A stretch of DNA of 64,000 nucleotides from Gracilaria domingensis (GCA_022539475.1 VCMS01000038.1:62001-126000), one strand, 5' to 3'; positions 12,301 through 22,419 are shown, numbered from the stretch's first letter. Made by a program: numbers and translations. Notes: generated from the letters alone by a model not told the origin.

Positions 12301-12710
12301 ACACTCTTCCGTTCCCTCGTCATTCCAAAGCGGAGACTATCGTAGAGTTAACTCCTTGGTACGGGATGGTTCCGGCTTCTGCACTACAGGGAACTGTCCA
12401 TGTCGTTCGATCAAACTACCCTGCTCCACCTTTTCGTCCTCCACTTCAATGGTTTCAACACCGATTCTACATCAATCGATTCTATCATGATTCAGATGAA
12501 GGACCAACTGTGGGTATGTACACAGATGGTGCATGGTTCACTTTTCCTTTCTTTTTCGGTTGTTTCTTCTTCATCATTCGGATGTTGTCGTTCTCTCCCA
12601 TTACGTGGCCGAGGTATGATAAGTATAGAACGACCTCAAATGGGTTCACAGCTGTTGGTGGGATGAACACTGTCGTCTTCAGAACCTGCTTTCTCCTGGT
12701 CATGAAATAA
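9357..12710 (+). mobile_element. Plavaka-like transposase with N-terminal zinc finger, in shifted frames
   Basis: The frame opens at ATG 9357 with a C-x5-C ... H-x3-C cluster (YCTHKKRGCPF ... HVNHCPF), a zinc-finger motif found at the start of Plavaka-type transposases. A second cysteine pair (SPCHRCKAP) and the block SFEPLHNLHLGISKLIK, equivalent to the LPFDxMHxLxLG region, lie at about residues 420-570. After 11,012 the coding signal moves to another frame (LRGMLEAKNYKALDMVFPFIGAFFDI, about 11,170-11,260), then to the frame of 11,313-12,710, which holds HLLDHLVDDIRRLG and YEHAHLLFKRHYKKTSRRT, the C-terminal helical block of the family. The changes may be introns or frameshifts; no clear GT-AG pairs were found, so decay is more likely. 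The last 300 codons have no recognised domain. Confidence 0.6.
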
Positions 12711-12832
12711 CCAACCAGGCATCGCACCGGTAGGTATATACCCATATCCATAGAGAGAAGGAAAAAATCGCGCAGTCTCTGGTCCTCATCCCCGTCCTTC
12801 TTGTCAAGAAGCTTCGTTACAAGATATCGTTG

Positions 12833-13132
12833 TTACACAGGTTTGTTATTCACAACACTCTTTCGCAGCTGTTGCAGTGTCAAGTTCTGCAGGTTCTTGG
12901 AGTTAGTGGCCTCCTCAAACATCTTCCTTGCCTCCGGAATATCCTTATAGTTCTCGGCGCAGAACTCAATTAACCCTCTAAACCCCACGTCCCGTGGCCG
13001 ATCAGGGCCTCCATCGCTGTTCGCCAAAGCATCGCGAAGAACCAAGAAAAGTCTGACATATGCATGGAACGCCGGAGGCGGAGCACTCATGTCGATAGAA
13101 TGTATCTCCTGTCCAACATCGGTGGAATCCAT
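12833..13132 (-). CDS. small divergent partner protein, 99 aa, unknown function
   Basis: A minus-strand frame with a true ATG at 13132, coding 99 residues. It is predicted mostly helical, with an alanine/proline-rich head (MSAPPPAFHAYVRLFLVLRD) and an acidic-then-basic C-terminal half. I do not recognise a family. It is notable for its position: it begins at the left arm of a mirror-image inverted repeat whose right arm lies 60 bases before the ATG of the large ParB/dioxygenase gene, so the two genes diverge from one symmetrical control region and are probably transcribed from matching promoters. A TTTAAA box lies about 30 bases upstream on its own strand. Coding status rests on the open frame, the ATG and this arrangement, not on similarity. 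Confidence 0.45.
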   Translation of the reverse strand: MDSTDVGQEIHSIDMSAPPPAFHAYVRLFLVLRDALANSDGGPDRPRDVGFRGLIEFCAENYKDIPEARKMFEEATNSKNLQNLTLQQLRKSVVNNKPV

Positions 13133-13144
13133 CGCTTCAGCGCA

Positions 13145-14046
13145 AACAACGGAGGCGAGCCTTTAAATGGCGACTTACGCTGGGCACCCCCGCTTTCGGC
13201 AGCTCCTCCCAGCGCACTGCCAGTCTCGTCCGTGTCCGTGTGCGCTCGGAGCGATAGCGTCGCATGTCGGAGCGATAGCGTCGCCTGTCGGCCACGTCGC
13301 GATTCGGAGCTATTGCAACGGTCCCGTATTGTGCTAAAAGTCGCGGATCAAGTGGGTGTGAAGCGCTAGTTTTCTCTAGTTTGATATATGTGCACGGCTT
13401 GTGCAGCGAAATCACTGCCGGAAGTGCCGGGAGGAGTGTTTTGGGAGGTCTCCGGAGGGTGTCAAAAAATCGTCCAAAACATGCCCGCGGGCGGGACGGG
13501 GGTCGGTCGTGTTAGGGTAGCTACCCTAACACGACCGGTCACCCCCGCCCGCGGGCATAAAATCGCACATTTTTCAAAAAATCGCCCAAAACGTGCCCGC
13601 AGGCGGGGGGGGGGGGGGGGGGGTCGGTCGTGTTAGGGTAGCTACCCTAACACGACCGACCCCCCCCCGCCGGCGGGCACGTTCTGGCCACATTCCGGTG
13701 CCTTCCCGGGATCTCGCAAAACACGCCGCCGCGCAGTGATTTCGCTACACCCGGCCGCCGGTACGTTGGCGCCGCTGTCCACGTGTATTTGCGGGAGTAG
13801 TCTGTACATGGAAGTGAATGAGTGTACTCTTGACTACTATGCAAAGCATTTGAAGAGCATGATTAGAGAACGCGACCATTGCTCGCGTGAGTCATCATTG
13901 CGCGAACTCCACGACTCTAAAGCGTACAATCAGTGTGCGAGCGGCCACGGACAGGACACGGAAGAGACTGGCAGTGCCCTGGGAGGAGCTGCCGAAAGCG
14001 GGGGTGCCCAGCGTAAGTCGCCATTTAAAGGCTCGCCTCCGTTGTT
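13145..14046. promoter_or_regulatory. mirror-image bidirectional promoter region with nested palindromes
   Basis: The outer arms, 13145-13240 and 13946-14046, are inverted copies at roughly 95% identity over about 95 bp; each carries CCATTTAAAGG (a TATA-like box facing outwards) and CAGCGTAAGTC. Inside lie less conserved inverted segments that share GCGAAATCACTG. In the middle are two hairpins, 13483-13556 and 13593-13680. Each is built on the same perfect 34-bp palindrome (13504-13537 and 13625-13658; half-site CGGTCGTGTTAGGGTAG), and each is flanked by G-rich and C-rich arms. The second contains an uninterrupted run of about 20 Gs. The whole region can fold as a large cruciform. It serves two divergent genes. 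Confidence 0.75.
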
Positions 14047-14105
14047 GTATCGTCCAGAGCGAGCGTATTGTTAATATACACCTTTCACTGCAATAGCTGT
14101 TCAAC

Positions 14106-17100
14106 ATGAAGCCAACTCGTGTTCGAAAGTGTACGCAAAGCGTGACTCCTTGCACTCGGCGGAGCACTCGATTATTGCAAGGTGGAATGCGGGTTTCTCT
14201 GCAGATGGATATTGAGGATGAAGGAAAGGTGATAGTCGGGGAAGCGTTGTTGCATGGAATTGGAAGTGTTCTACGCCGTGAGTTGCACGGGAAGCAATTG
14301 GACCTAGGTCTTGTGGTGGTTCATAATATTCTCATCAGTCGAAGCGGTCAGACGTTCTACACTTACCGGGCGGAGGGCCTGGATCTTCCACAATATATCC
14401 AGGATCTCCGGACGGCCGCTCCTTGGGATGAGAAAATGATGGAACCGGTGGCAGCCAGCATTCCGGCGTCGAAGCGAGGAACGGTGATCGCTATGAGTGA
14501 GGTGATGACGCCGACAAGCCGCACGGAGCCAATTCGAAGTTCATCAACACCGAGGGGTAGCGCATCAGTACCACCTCCGCGGGCAGGTCCGTCGTCTGTT
14601 ACGAAGCGGTCTATGGAGACGAGAGCATCCCCAGCTACGAAGCGGACAGGTCAAACAAAGTCTACCTCCGCTACGAAGCCCACTGCGTCGAAAAAGGCTT
14701 CTCCTGCGATGAATCAGACCGTCGACACAAGGGGATCTTCTGCGTCGAAACAGAAGGTTCAGCAGGGGACGGCTGTGCGAGAGGAGGAAGATGAGATCAT
14801 GAAAGGTCCCCTTCCAGACGCGGATGCGCAATCCGCGCAAGGAGCTGGTCCATCTGTACCCCAAACTGCACCAGAAACTGCGGAGCAGCAAGACGATGAC
14901 GTTGTGCTTCTGTCCGCAAGAATGGCAGGTTCAAGTGTTTCTGGCGAGCGGTCTGGAACACAAGGGACACCTACTCGGAGCAAGACGTACAGACGAATTC
15001 GTCAGAAGGTACCAAAGGTGAACCTCAATCAGTACCGGATGGTTGTTGTTACTGTTGACATCACTCTGATGGACACTCCGCCCAATTTACTCCGTGGAGT
15101 AAGTAAACGCCACGTTGAAGCCCTTGTGAAGAGTATGGAGGAGCGGGGGATATTGCAGTCGATGGGTTCTCCAGTGGTCGCCTTACAAGATGCTACTACG
15201 GGAGAGAGGGATACTGACAAGGGACGCCTAACGAAGAAGTGCTTCATTGTAGATGGTTTGCATCGTCTGAAAGCTATACAATATTTAGCAGCGACTGGTG
15301 CACCGAAGTGGAAGCGATTAGCCAAGTTTTGGCGTTGCAATCTGCTGATACGAAGAGATGGGAGGCCCATTGGGATGAAGGAATTGTTATGTGTTGCTTC
15401 GTACCTCAATAAGTCGACGAGTACCATGCGAAGGATGATGTTTGCAGACAAGATACACTCTATAGTTAGTGTGGTCGCCATTCTAATTGAAGATGTTGAG
15501 GGGGTGACGCCGGCAGACGTGGATCCTGCAGAAGTGACAGAAGTGTTGAAGGAGAGCCAACTGATTGGGACTGTACAAGAGCGTCAGTATCTGAGATATG
15601 CCAATGTCGCCCTGCAACTCATGTCTCGTGAGGGAATGCTGGCCCATTTTGAGGATATATGTAAGACTGTGAGTGACATAGGTCTCACACATCTGTCCCA
15701 TACTCCGCTATATGTTTTGGATGCCGAGGAGTTTTCCTTCATTCTTGATTGTCTTCAGATGTTTCTATTGAAGGGCAAGTCGACGAAGACAAAGCAATGG
15801 AAAAGCTTTGAGGAGGTTCGAGGTTTCTTTTATGATAGAGCAGTGTCTCTGTTCCGTGCGGCTAGAGCAGTGAGGAATGAACTAAACGAGGAAGAGTCCA
15901 TGGAAGTGTTCCTGAAACGCGAAGTCAGTCTTTCTGCTCCATCGAATGAAGATGACGTTGAAGACCCAGACAACAACGCAGCCGTGTATCAGTTCCTTTT
16001 GGGACAAGTTGTGAACTTCAACACATTGCCGCGTGTTCGGAGCAGGACGAACTCAATTAGAACTGCCACGACTTCCGTTCAGAATCGATTGCGGACGATG
16101 CTCAAGGTAATTCCGCCCCCCGTACCAGTGAAGCAGTCCGTGACGAAGAGGAGGACTCCCGCTGCTGCTGCTGCAACATCTGCCAGTGAAGAAGGGGAAC
16201 CGCGAAGAAGTGCACGAGAACGGGCGCAGGTGAGTTATAGAGAAATTGAGCACGGCCGAAATCGAGGTGTCATAGAAGTTCTGGATAGCTCTGAAGAAGA
16301 ACAGCGGGCTCCGCCGAGGAAGAAACGGAGAAAGACTTTCACACAACAGATGAGATCTACTCTGAACAGCATGACACCAGATGACCTGATGTCTCAACTA
16401 AATGAACATGTGCTGAGAGGAAGGTCGATGAAGGTTCAGTTCGTGGCATTGGGAGAGGGAGCGAATGCAGAGAACGCAGGCATTTCTGCATTTGTGGATG
16501 ACGATGAGCTTCTTTCTGTGACAGTTCCACGGGTTGTCACCGTCGAGAAAGATGCTGCGCCAGACGATCAGCAAGAGACAGGTGGGGGGTCATTTGATGA
16601 CGAGTTACCTACAGCTCTTCCGGAATCTGAGGAGCACGGACTTGTTCGAGGTGACCCATATGATGGCCCACCGAACCCATCATGGTGCGGGTATGCCAGG
16701 CTGAGACGGCAGGAATGGCAAGGGAAGAACGTAATTGAGCACAAGGACCCCTGGCTCAGAGTCATTCACTTGCCGAAGGGACATAGGTCGGAGCTGCTAA
16801 GTGTCTCGAATCTCAGAGATGTACACCATCTTGTCTTTTGGCACGCTGCAAGGGCTGAACATCGCCTACGGGCGGAGACATTTGGTATGCAGTATCCTCG
16901 TACTCGACCGACAGGTATGGATGATGAAGAGGTGCTGTGGGTTGCTGCGAAGGAGCATGAAGAATTTGGGCAAATGTTCTTCGCCCGAATGCAAGCTGAG
17001 CTAAGGCAGAATGGATATTGCGTGCTTGATGGCTTTGCGACGGATAATGGTGTCCCTAAATGGGAGGAGTTGGAAGAAGTTCGGGAGTTCGGAGATGTGT

Positions 17101-18022
17101 CGGGGAAGTTGGTGGACTTCTTCGAGAATGAGTATGGAGCGATGCCGGATATACGGAAAGGAGAGGAACAGAAGTCGTTTGTTCAAATAATCAACGATGA
17201 TGAAGGATGGAAGGACGGTAGCGATGGACCATTTGAGGGGAGAGTGATGTCGACACGTTGGGGTACGGTGGAGAAGCCGGAGGATAATGAGGAGCTCAGG
17301 TGGGTTGTAAGTCGCGTGCTTTACTTGATGTTCGAATGGGTACAATTGCTGTGGCTTTGGGACTATGGGACAATGAAAGGGAAGCTGTGAAGATGTACAC
17401 TCCGAAAACTGGTGGTCGATTTCTGGGGACGACGAGAAAGTGCAAGCGCCAGACGCTGCACACCGACTTCAGTGGTCTGGTTACGAAGGAAACAATGAAT
17501 ACTGGCAACCCCGGATACTTTGTAATGGCCTCTGGGAAAGAGGGCTTTCCTCTCTGGGTGAGCGCTGGAAGCCATCAACTGGTGGGGATGAACAACCAAC
17601 AGTTGCGAGTGATGTCGGAGGTGTATCCAGCGAAGAAGATAATCATCCCACCGTACTCTGTATTCGTGGGCCGTGGTGATGTGACACATGCTGGAGCAAG
17701 TGGGAAGGACAAAGTGGTTAGGCCCGAGTCTATGGATTTGCTGGTTAGATACCACATGTACATGGTACCAGAGGGCTACGCACTACCTGATGCTGTTCAT
17801 CGGGTGCGTGATTTCCGACCCACATTTGTCAATGGTGACGAGGAGGAGGAGGCGGAGGATGAACTGTTGTTCGATAAGGAGGGTGGGGCGGTTGACATGG
17901 ACGAGGACCAAGTGGTCGTGGAGATTGGTGTGGAAGCGGACGCCGGTAGAACCGAAGTGCTCGAGAGTAGTAGTGATGACGATTTGCCAATAATGAGGCT
18001 GCGAGCGCCTCGAAGTGGATGA
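14106..18022 (+). CDS. ParB-like domain and 2OG-Fe(II) dioxygenase fusion protein
   Basis: A frame of 1,094 codons opens at ATG 14106. Residues about 100-305 are low-complexity and serine/threonine-rich. Residues 305-430 resemble the ParB/sulfiredoxin-like N-terminal fold, with MVVVTVDITLMD, an SMEERGI helix and DGLHRLKAIQ in place of the ParB GERRxRA box. Residues 650-760 are basic and disordered. From about 969 (NGYCVLDGF) a double-stranded beta-helix dioxygenase begins. Its iron ligands are in another frame: the HxD pair in LHTDF (His codon 17459, Asp codon 17465), the distal His in VTHAGAS (17687) and a 2-oxoglutarate-type Arg in LVRYHMY (17747). The frame changes between 17,306 and 17,392. 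Either one base is lost near 17,350, or an 86-nt phase-0 intron starts with GTAAGT at 17307 and ends with AG at 17392. Substrate unknown; a nucleic-acid role is inferred from the ParB part. Confidence 0.65.
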
Positions 18023-18410
18023 GAATGAGATGATTAGTAAATTATGTGTGTCTTGCGAGTATTAAGAGTAGTATACTATTACAAGGCTATACATATGAAC
18101 ATAGAAAAGGTGCGGCAGGCTGGTAATTGAACAAATGTCAAACGTCTTTGGTCCAGTTGCGTCTAATTGCAACATGCCAAATGCTCAGTATCGTTAACAT
18201 CATTGGTGGCACCAGTCAATTCGCAATTGAACATGTAGCGTCCTAACATTTCTGAAACTGCACTTAAGGTTGCTTTTAAGAGAAGTATGAAACTGAGAAG
18301 TCTATACAGTTCCTGTCTATGCGGTACTTGTGGCAGTATGGTGACTGTATCAGGAAAACTGGCAGAGGAACAGAGAGACTTGGCGAAAATTTCACCAAAT
18401 ACCTTGTCTT
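18023..18410. other. intergenic, no gene seen
   Basis: AT-rich spacer between the dioxygenase gene and the HAD paralogue. A pyrimidine-rich tract ending CTTGTCTTAG at 18402-18411 looks like a 3' splice site and could feed the following frame from an upstream exon I cannot identify. Confidence 0.4.
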
Positions 18411-19198
18411 AGTTCATATATGCCAATGGTTATGGTATATTAAGTTCCGTTGATGGAACGTTGAGAAGAGAAGGAGAGTCAATTCCAGAAGAAGTTGTGA
18501 AGTGTATGAAGTTCATTGACGAACATGTTGGTTTCGGACTTGTCACAGGGGGTGATGTGGGCGACGTGGAGGGGAAAATGGAAGGACTCGGAGACTATAA
18601 GTTTGGTGTCTCGGCGAATCATGGAGCTTTCCTGCGTTTCTCTGACGAGAGGGAAATTAAGGGTGCATTCAATGATCAAACCCTTGACCACACTGTTGAC
18701 GGACTACTGTTCCTGGCAAGGGATTTGAATAGGAGGCATGGTATTGTGAATGATGATGACAAGGGGTTCGTGGAGACCAGAAGTGATAGTGGCCTTCCCA
18801 ATTTCGTGTACAACAAACTGTGGCAGTGGAAAGAAGAAGTGGATTCTGCTATTGGGGACCTGTTGCAGAAGATGGATGCGTTTGTTATCTATCCCGGCGA
18901 TAAAAGTTGCGAAAGTGTGGACAAGCGATACACAAAAGGAAGCGGAGGAGAAAATCTTGTGGATAATGAACCGAGATTTATTGATACGGATGACGTCGTG
19001 ACATTCGGAAGTGCTTTGAGCGACGGGCCTTTGCATGAGGTAGGCGTGTACGGCGTTCACGTCAAAGAAGATTGTATCCCGGGTGCAGTACACAACCTGT
19101 TCGAAAGCGTGGAGGATGTACATTCGACAATTATGTTGGTGGCTCTGTTGTACGGCTACGAGGAAAAGCAGCACGATAAAAACCACCATGAATCATAA
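18411..19198 (+). pseudogene. HAD-IIB phosphatase paralogue without catalytic aspartates
   Basis: The frame is open from just after a TAG at 18410 to 19198 (about 262 codons), with no ATG until the conserved fold has already begun. It aligns end to end with the minus-strand gene at 19,251-20,123 at roughly 40-50% identity. The active-site blocks are changed: motif I reads SVDGT where the partner has DVDGT (nucleophile lost), motif II reads VTGGD instead of ATGRD, and motif IV reads GSALSDGP instead of GDASNDGP (metal ligand lost). The motif III lysine (YTKGSG) is kept. With no stops or frameshifts over 245 codons it could be a maintained non-catalytic protein rather than a dying gene; the missing start favours a pseudogene or a 5' exon joined at the splice-like site before 18,411. 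Confidence 0.65.
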
Positions 19199-19250
19199 AA
19201 GGGTATTGAGATATATACGACACTTTTATTACTGAGATCTCATATCATAG

Positions 19251-20123
19251 CTAAGTATTACAGGCATCGTAGCACTTGAAACAAATTCCAAGAGCATTTC
19301 TAAACCATTGACACTTGCATTTTCTGTACCCGTACAGTTCTGCCACCCTTCTGATGGTCTCATGCACGTCCTCCACCCCATCAACAAGATATGTTACCGC
19401 TGCTGGATGGTCTTCTCTCTTCACATGAACTGCCAGAGTTGCCATTTCATATAGAGGGCCATCATTGGAAGCATCCCCGAAAGCAACGATTAAATGTGTG
19501 TCGAACTGGGGGTCGTTTTCAACCAAGGCTAGCGCCCCACTATTTTTCGTGAAACGAATGTCCCCTATGTCACAGTTTTCATCTTGAGGGTACGCAACCA
19601 GGTTCGGAAAGGATGTCAACACTTTTGAAATACCGGAGTTAACTTCTGTTTTCCACTTCGACAGTCCATTGTACGTGAAGTTAGGGAGTTCACTGTCTTT
19701 TCTAGTGCTCACAACTGCTTGTTGACGCTCTTCGTGAAGTCCGTGCGATTCATTTAAGGAGAGTGCAAGTCTCTCAAGTTCGGCTGCACATCTTTCGTAG
19801 CCTTCCCTGTCAAGGTCCTGATCAATTTCGGTACCATTGGATAATCTCACCCGTGCGCCTTGGTTTCCAGAGATGCCAAAAGTGTAGCCACCCAGGTGCT
19901 CCATGAAACTCTCGGCATCCTCTATATCTCGCCCAGTAGCAATTCCGAAACCAACGAGTGCGTTGATGTACTTCATGCATTTGAATGTTTCGGCAGGAAT
20001 GTTCTCCCCAGCTCTTTTCAGAGTACCGTCAACATCACTAATCACGGCGTAGCCATTTTCGAATATTTCGTTAGCCAGCTGCTGAGGAGTTACTTCTTGG
20101 GCTCTAACTTCTGAGTTACACAT
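19251..20123 (-). CDS. HAD-IIB (Cof-type) phosphatase
   Basis: A complete minus-strand gene of 290 residues starting at ATG 20123. Residues 27-40 carry motif I (VISDVDGTLKR: Asp nucleophile and acid/base Asp two residues later), then motif II (ATGRD), a cap domain of about 110 residues, motif III lysine (RFTKNSG) and motif IV (VAFGDASNDGPLYEMA) holding the magnesium-binding aspartates. This is the HAD superfamily IIB pattern shared by Cof, mannosylglycerate-phosphate phosphatase and trehalose/sucrose phosphatases. The substrate cannot be told from sequence; a phosphorylated sugar is the usual choice. The last 20 residues are cysteine-rich (CKCQWF ... CFKCYDACNT), an unusual tail. It converges with the inactive paralogue, the two stops lying only 52 bases apart. 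Confidence 0.85.
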   Translation of the reverse strand: MCNSEVRAQEVTPQQLANEIFENGYAVISDVDGTLKRAGENIPAETFKCMKYINALVGFGIATGRDIEDAESFMEHLGGYTFGISGNQGARVRLSNGTEIDQDLDREGYERCAAELERLALSLNESHGLHEERQQAVVSTRKDSELPNFTYNGLSKWKTEVNSGISKVLTSFPNLVAYPQDENCDIGDIRFTKNSGALALVENDPQFDTHLIVAFGDASNDGPLYEMATLAVHVKREDHPAAVTYLVDGVEDVHETIRRVAELYGYRKCKCQWFRNALGICFKCYDACNT

Positions 20124-20751
20124 GTTTTGAAAGCTTTCGAAAGGGTTCGTTTTGCAAAATGGGTGTGGGTATACGAATGAGAAGGATGTGATTGATGTTC
20201 ACAAGGTGTTTCGTAGTATAAAAAGAGTCTAAGAACGACCATATACGGGTATTGTAGTACTGTTTTAAAACGTTACTAGGAGGAGAAGTTTTTGCATCGA
20301 TTTGAAGTAAAGAAAGGATGATTTAGTTATAAATTATATGTACGGGTTCAAGTGGGTAAAGAAAACTGTAAATATCTTTAACATGAGCTTAGAAATCAAG
20401 AAGAGTAAAACAACCTCCATTACGGGTTGAAACCCATAAAAGGTTTACCTTACTTTATACGGGTGCCCCAAGTAATGCAAACGCTTAGTTCTTCAGAAAT
20501 ATCACAATTTTTGTACTTGTTTCGTTACTAGTATCGTGCACTTTAATGATATGGAATGACCATTTTCTATCTAGCAAAATCTAAGCGAAGTATTAGTGAT
20601 AACGGATGTAGGATTTAAAGGGGCATATTTGAACCACAGAAGGACGAACAATATAAGTAATGTAATAGGAACAGGTCATTTCGATAAAGTAACTTTTATG
20701 TTTAACTATCTCTAAAAGGTTTACAACACCGAAAAGTCATGTGTTCTAACC
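20124..20751. other. AT-rich spacer, no gene
   Basis: About 630 bases without a supported frame. A TATAAAAAG at 20217-20225 faces right, away from the HAD gene. Nothing else stands out. Confidence 0.45.
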
Positions 20752-21654
20752 TCAAAGCTGGGGGAATGGGGAGGGGGATAACTTTTCCTTAACAACGTTG
20801 ACGTAGTTTGCATGAAAAGGAGCGGGGTCAGCGCCTACAATGTTTCTTTCTTGGCGGGAAAAGAGGTAGAAGTACGCGCTCCTAAACTGAAAGTCGGAGA
20901 AAGAAGTAGGGAAGCCAACGAGAGTTTTCCCATATGCAAGAAGTCGCCCAACGGTCTCTTCCAGGTTGAAAGTAGTACCTGTCTTAAGCGAAACTATCTT
21001 CAACAGCTCTTTCATTATTGTGAGCACAACCGTACTGCACTCCGTAGCGACTTCGTTCATAGGAATGAAACCTCTTGAGGCCCCGACGATGTTGAACGCT
21101 GATAGCCACACGAGCTTCTCATAATAGCTTACGAGAAATGTGTCTTCGTCGACAACCCCGCAAGTGAGACCCATAGACCTAAACCTGTCTGCAACGTTGG
21201 AGGCCCACTTTCCTGTTGCGACAGTGAGACCATCCGGATTTTGAGGAGTGACACCATCCTGCGGAGCTGCGTTTCTTGAGGGGACACCAACGTATAGGAC
21301 AACTTTTGAACATTTGTCCACACCGAGCTTCGAAAGCAATGGTATGATGTCTCCATTCTGGAAGAAAACGAGATTCTCTCTGAGCGAATAAGGGCAAGCC
21401 TGAATTACGGTCTCCAGGGTGTTCGTTCTTCCACAAACTAGTATCGGTACATCAGAAAGATGAGAGGTAGCAGCCATGCTGCAGAATTCGTGTGCGGAAA
21501 TGACCGTATCTTCTTCGTTCGCCAGCATGGTACCTATACGCCCCCTTCCAACAATAACGGCCCGAGTCCTTCGGGCGGGAGATGAGGCCTGAGGGACGTC
21601 AGAGTATCTGGGACTCGGAGGCGGAGTGGGAGGCATGTCGGACTGGGAGTTCAT
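20752..21654 (-). CDS. ketopantoate reductase-like NAD(P)-binding protein
   Basis: The minus-strand frame is longer, but the first true ATG is at 21654 (MNSQSDMPP), giving 300 residues. After a proline/serine-rich leader of 25 residues comes a Rossmann start (AVIVGRGRIGTMLA) with the G-x-G-x-x-G pattern shifted to GRGRIG. Next is PILVCGRT at the end of the second strand, then ENLVFFQNG, the N-G block seen in ketopantoate reductases. A helical second domain follows, with YYEKLVWLSAFNIVGASRG (the family's K-x-x-x-N region with a catalytic-type Lys and Asn) and a long C-terminal helix set. The family reduces 2-oxo acids with NADPH; true pantothenate synthesis is not certain because eukaryotic relatives often have other substrates. 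Single exon, no lesions. Confidence 0.65.
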   Translation of the reverse strand: MNSQSDMPPTPPPSPRYSDVPQASSPARRTRAVIVGRGRIGTMLANEEDTVISAHEFCSMAATSHLSDVPILVCGRTNTLETVIQACPYSLRENLVFFQNGDIIPLLSKLGVDKCSKVVLYVGVPSRNAAPQDGVTPQNPDGLTVATGKWASNVADRFRSMGLTCGVVDEDTFLVSYYEKLVWLSAFNIVGASRGFIPMNEVATECSTVVLTIMKELLKIVSLKTGTTFNLEETVGRLLAYGKTLVGFPTSFSDFQFRSAYFYLFSRQERNIVGADPAPFHANYVNVVKEKLSPSPFPQL

Positions 21655-22055
21655 TGCAAGTGTTCGAATGTTTTTGTGTGACGATAGAAATGGAAGATGG
21701 GGCGGAGAACTGCTGGGGTAAAGAGTGATACTTAAGTAAAAACGGTTGGGAAGCGCAGAACGGGAACATGGTTCACTTTGTGAAAGTGAGCGAAATGTAT
21801 GATATGTGATTGTACTGAATGAATGATAGGGCTTGTATGAGACGACAAGCCACAAAGTGTGATGATTTTTTATGAAAGGTAGGTGGAAGAGTAGAAAGTG
21901 CGCAATGAATGAAACTGATTTCGAACCTGAGTTGTAAAGTAGTTGTAAAGTACGAGTTACGGGGAGCTTGAATACAGGATGAAAGGAGCCATTTTGGCTT
22001 CATAAATGACGTGAACGGGTTCTATACCTTCACTTGGATTGCCATAATTAAAACG

Positions 22056-22372
22056 ATGGAGTTGGATTGCGCCCGAATACGTCTATAAAGATCGTAGAAG
22101 CACTTATGAAGGAAGGAGTTGTAGACATGTTATTGTTGATGACGGTGGAGCCAGGGTTTGGAGGACAGGCGTTTATGGAGGCTGTTCTTGATAAGGTGCG
22201 ACATGCAAGGGAGTTGTACCCAAGAATAGGGATACAGGTGGATGGAGGTATTGGACTGAGTACTGTGAAAGCAGTAGTGAAGGCCGGTGCAAACATTTCA
22301 GTTGCAGGATCTGCCATCTTTGGCTCGAGTAACCCAGCTCATGTCATAGCTGGTTTTCGAAAGGTTGGTTAG
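22056..22372 (+). pseudogene. rpe: ribulose-phosphate 3-epimerase, C-terminal half only
   Basis: About 105 codons that match the second half of ribulose-phosphate 3-epimerase, a TIM-barrel enzyme of the pentose phosphate and Calvin cycles that converts ribulose 5-phosphate to xylulose 5-phosphate. The block VDMLLLMTVEPGFGGQAFM contains the family's M-x-V-x-PGFGGQ signature with its phosphate-binding glycines. IQVDGGIGLSTV holds the catalytic Asp and GGI-phosphate loop, and VAGSAIFGSSNP is the last phosphate-binding strand. The match begins abruptly near 22,056 and the first barrel strands with the metal-binding His residues are absent upstream. The rest of the frame is intact. The PGFGGQ region is preceded by unrelated AT-rich DNA, so this looks like a broken copy from a larger gene rather than an exon. 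Confidence 0.75.
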
Positions 22373-22419
22373 AGATAGTAGCATAAATTTATTGTTTATT
22401 ACATTTTTACCTTTACGTG

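Noticed and set aside
13504-13658. TTAGGG/CCCTAA inside the palindromes as telomeric repeat
   Set aside because: Each palindrome holds only one TTAGGG unit in each direction; there is no tandem array, so it is coincidence or a binding-site core.
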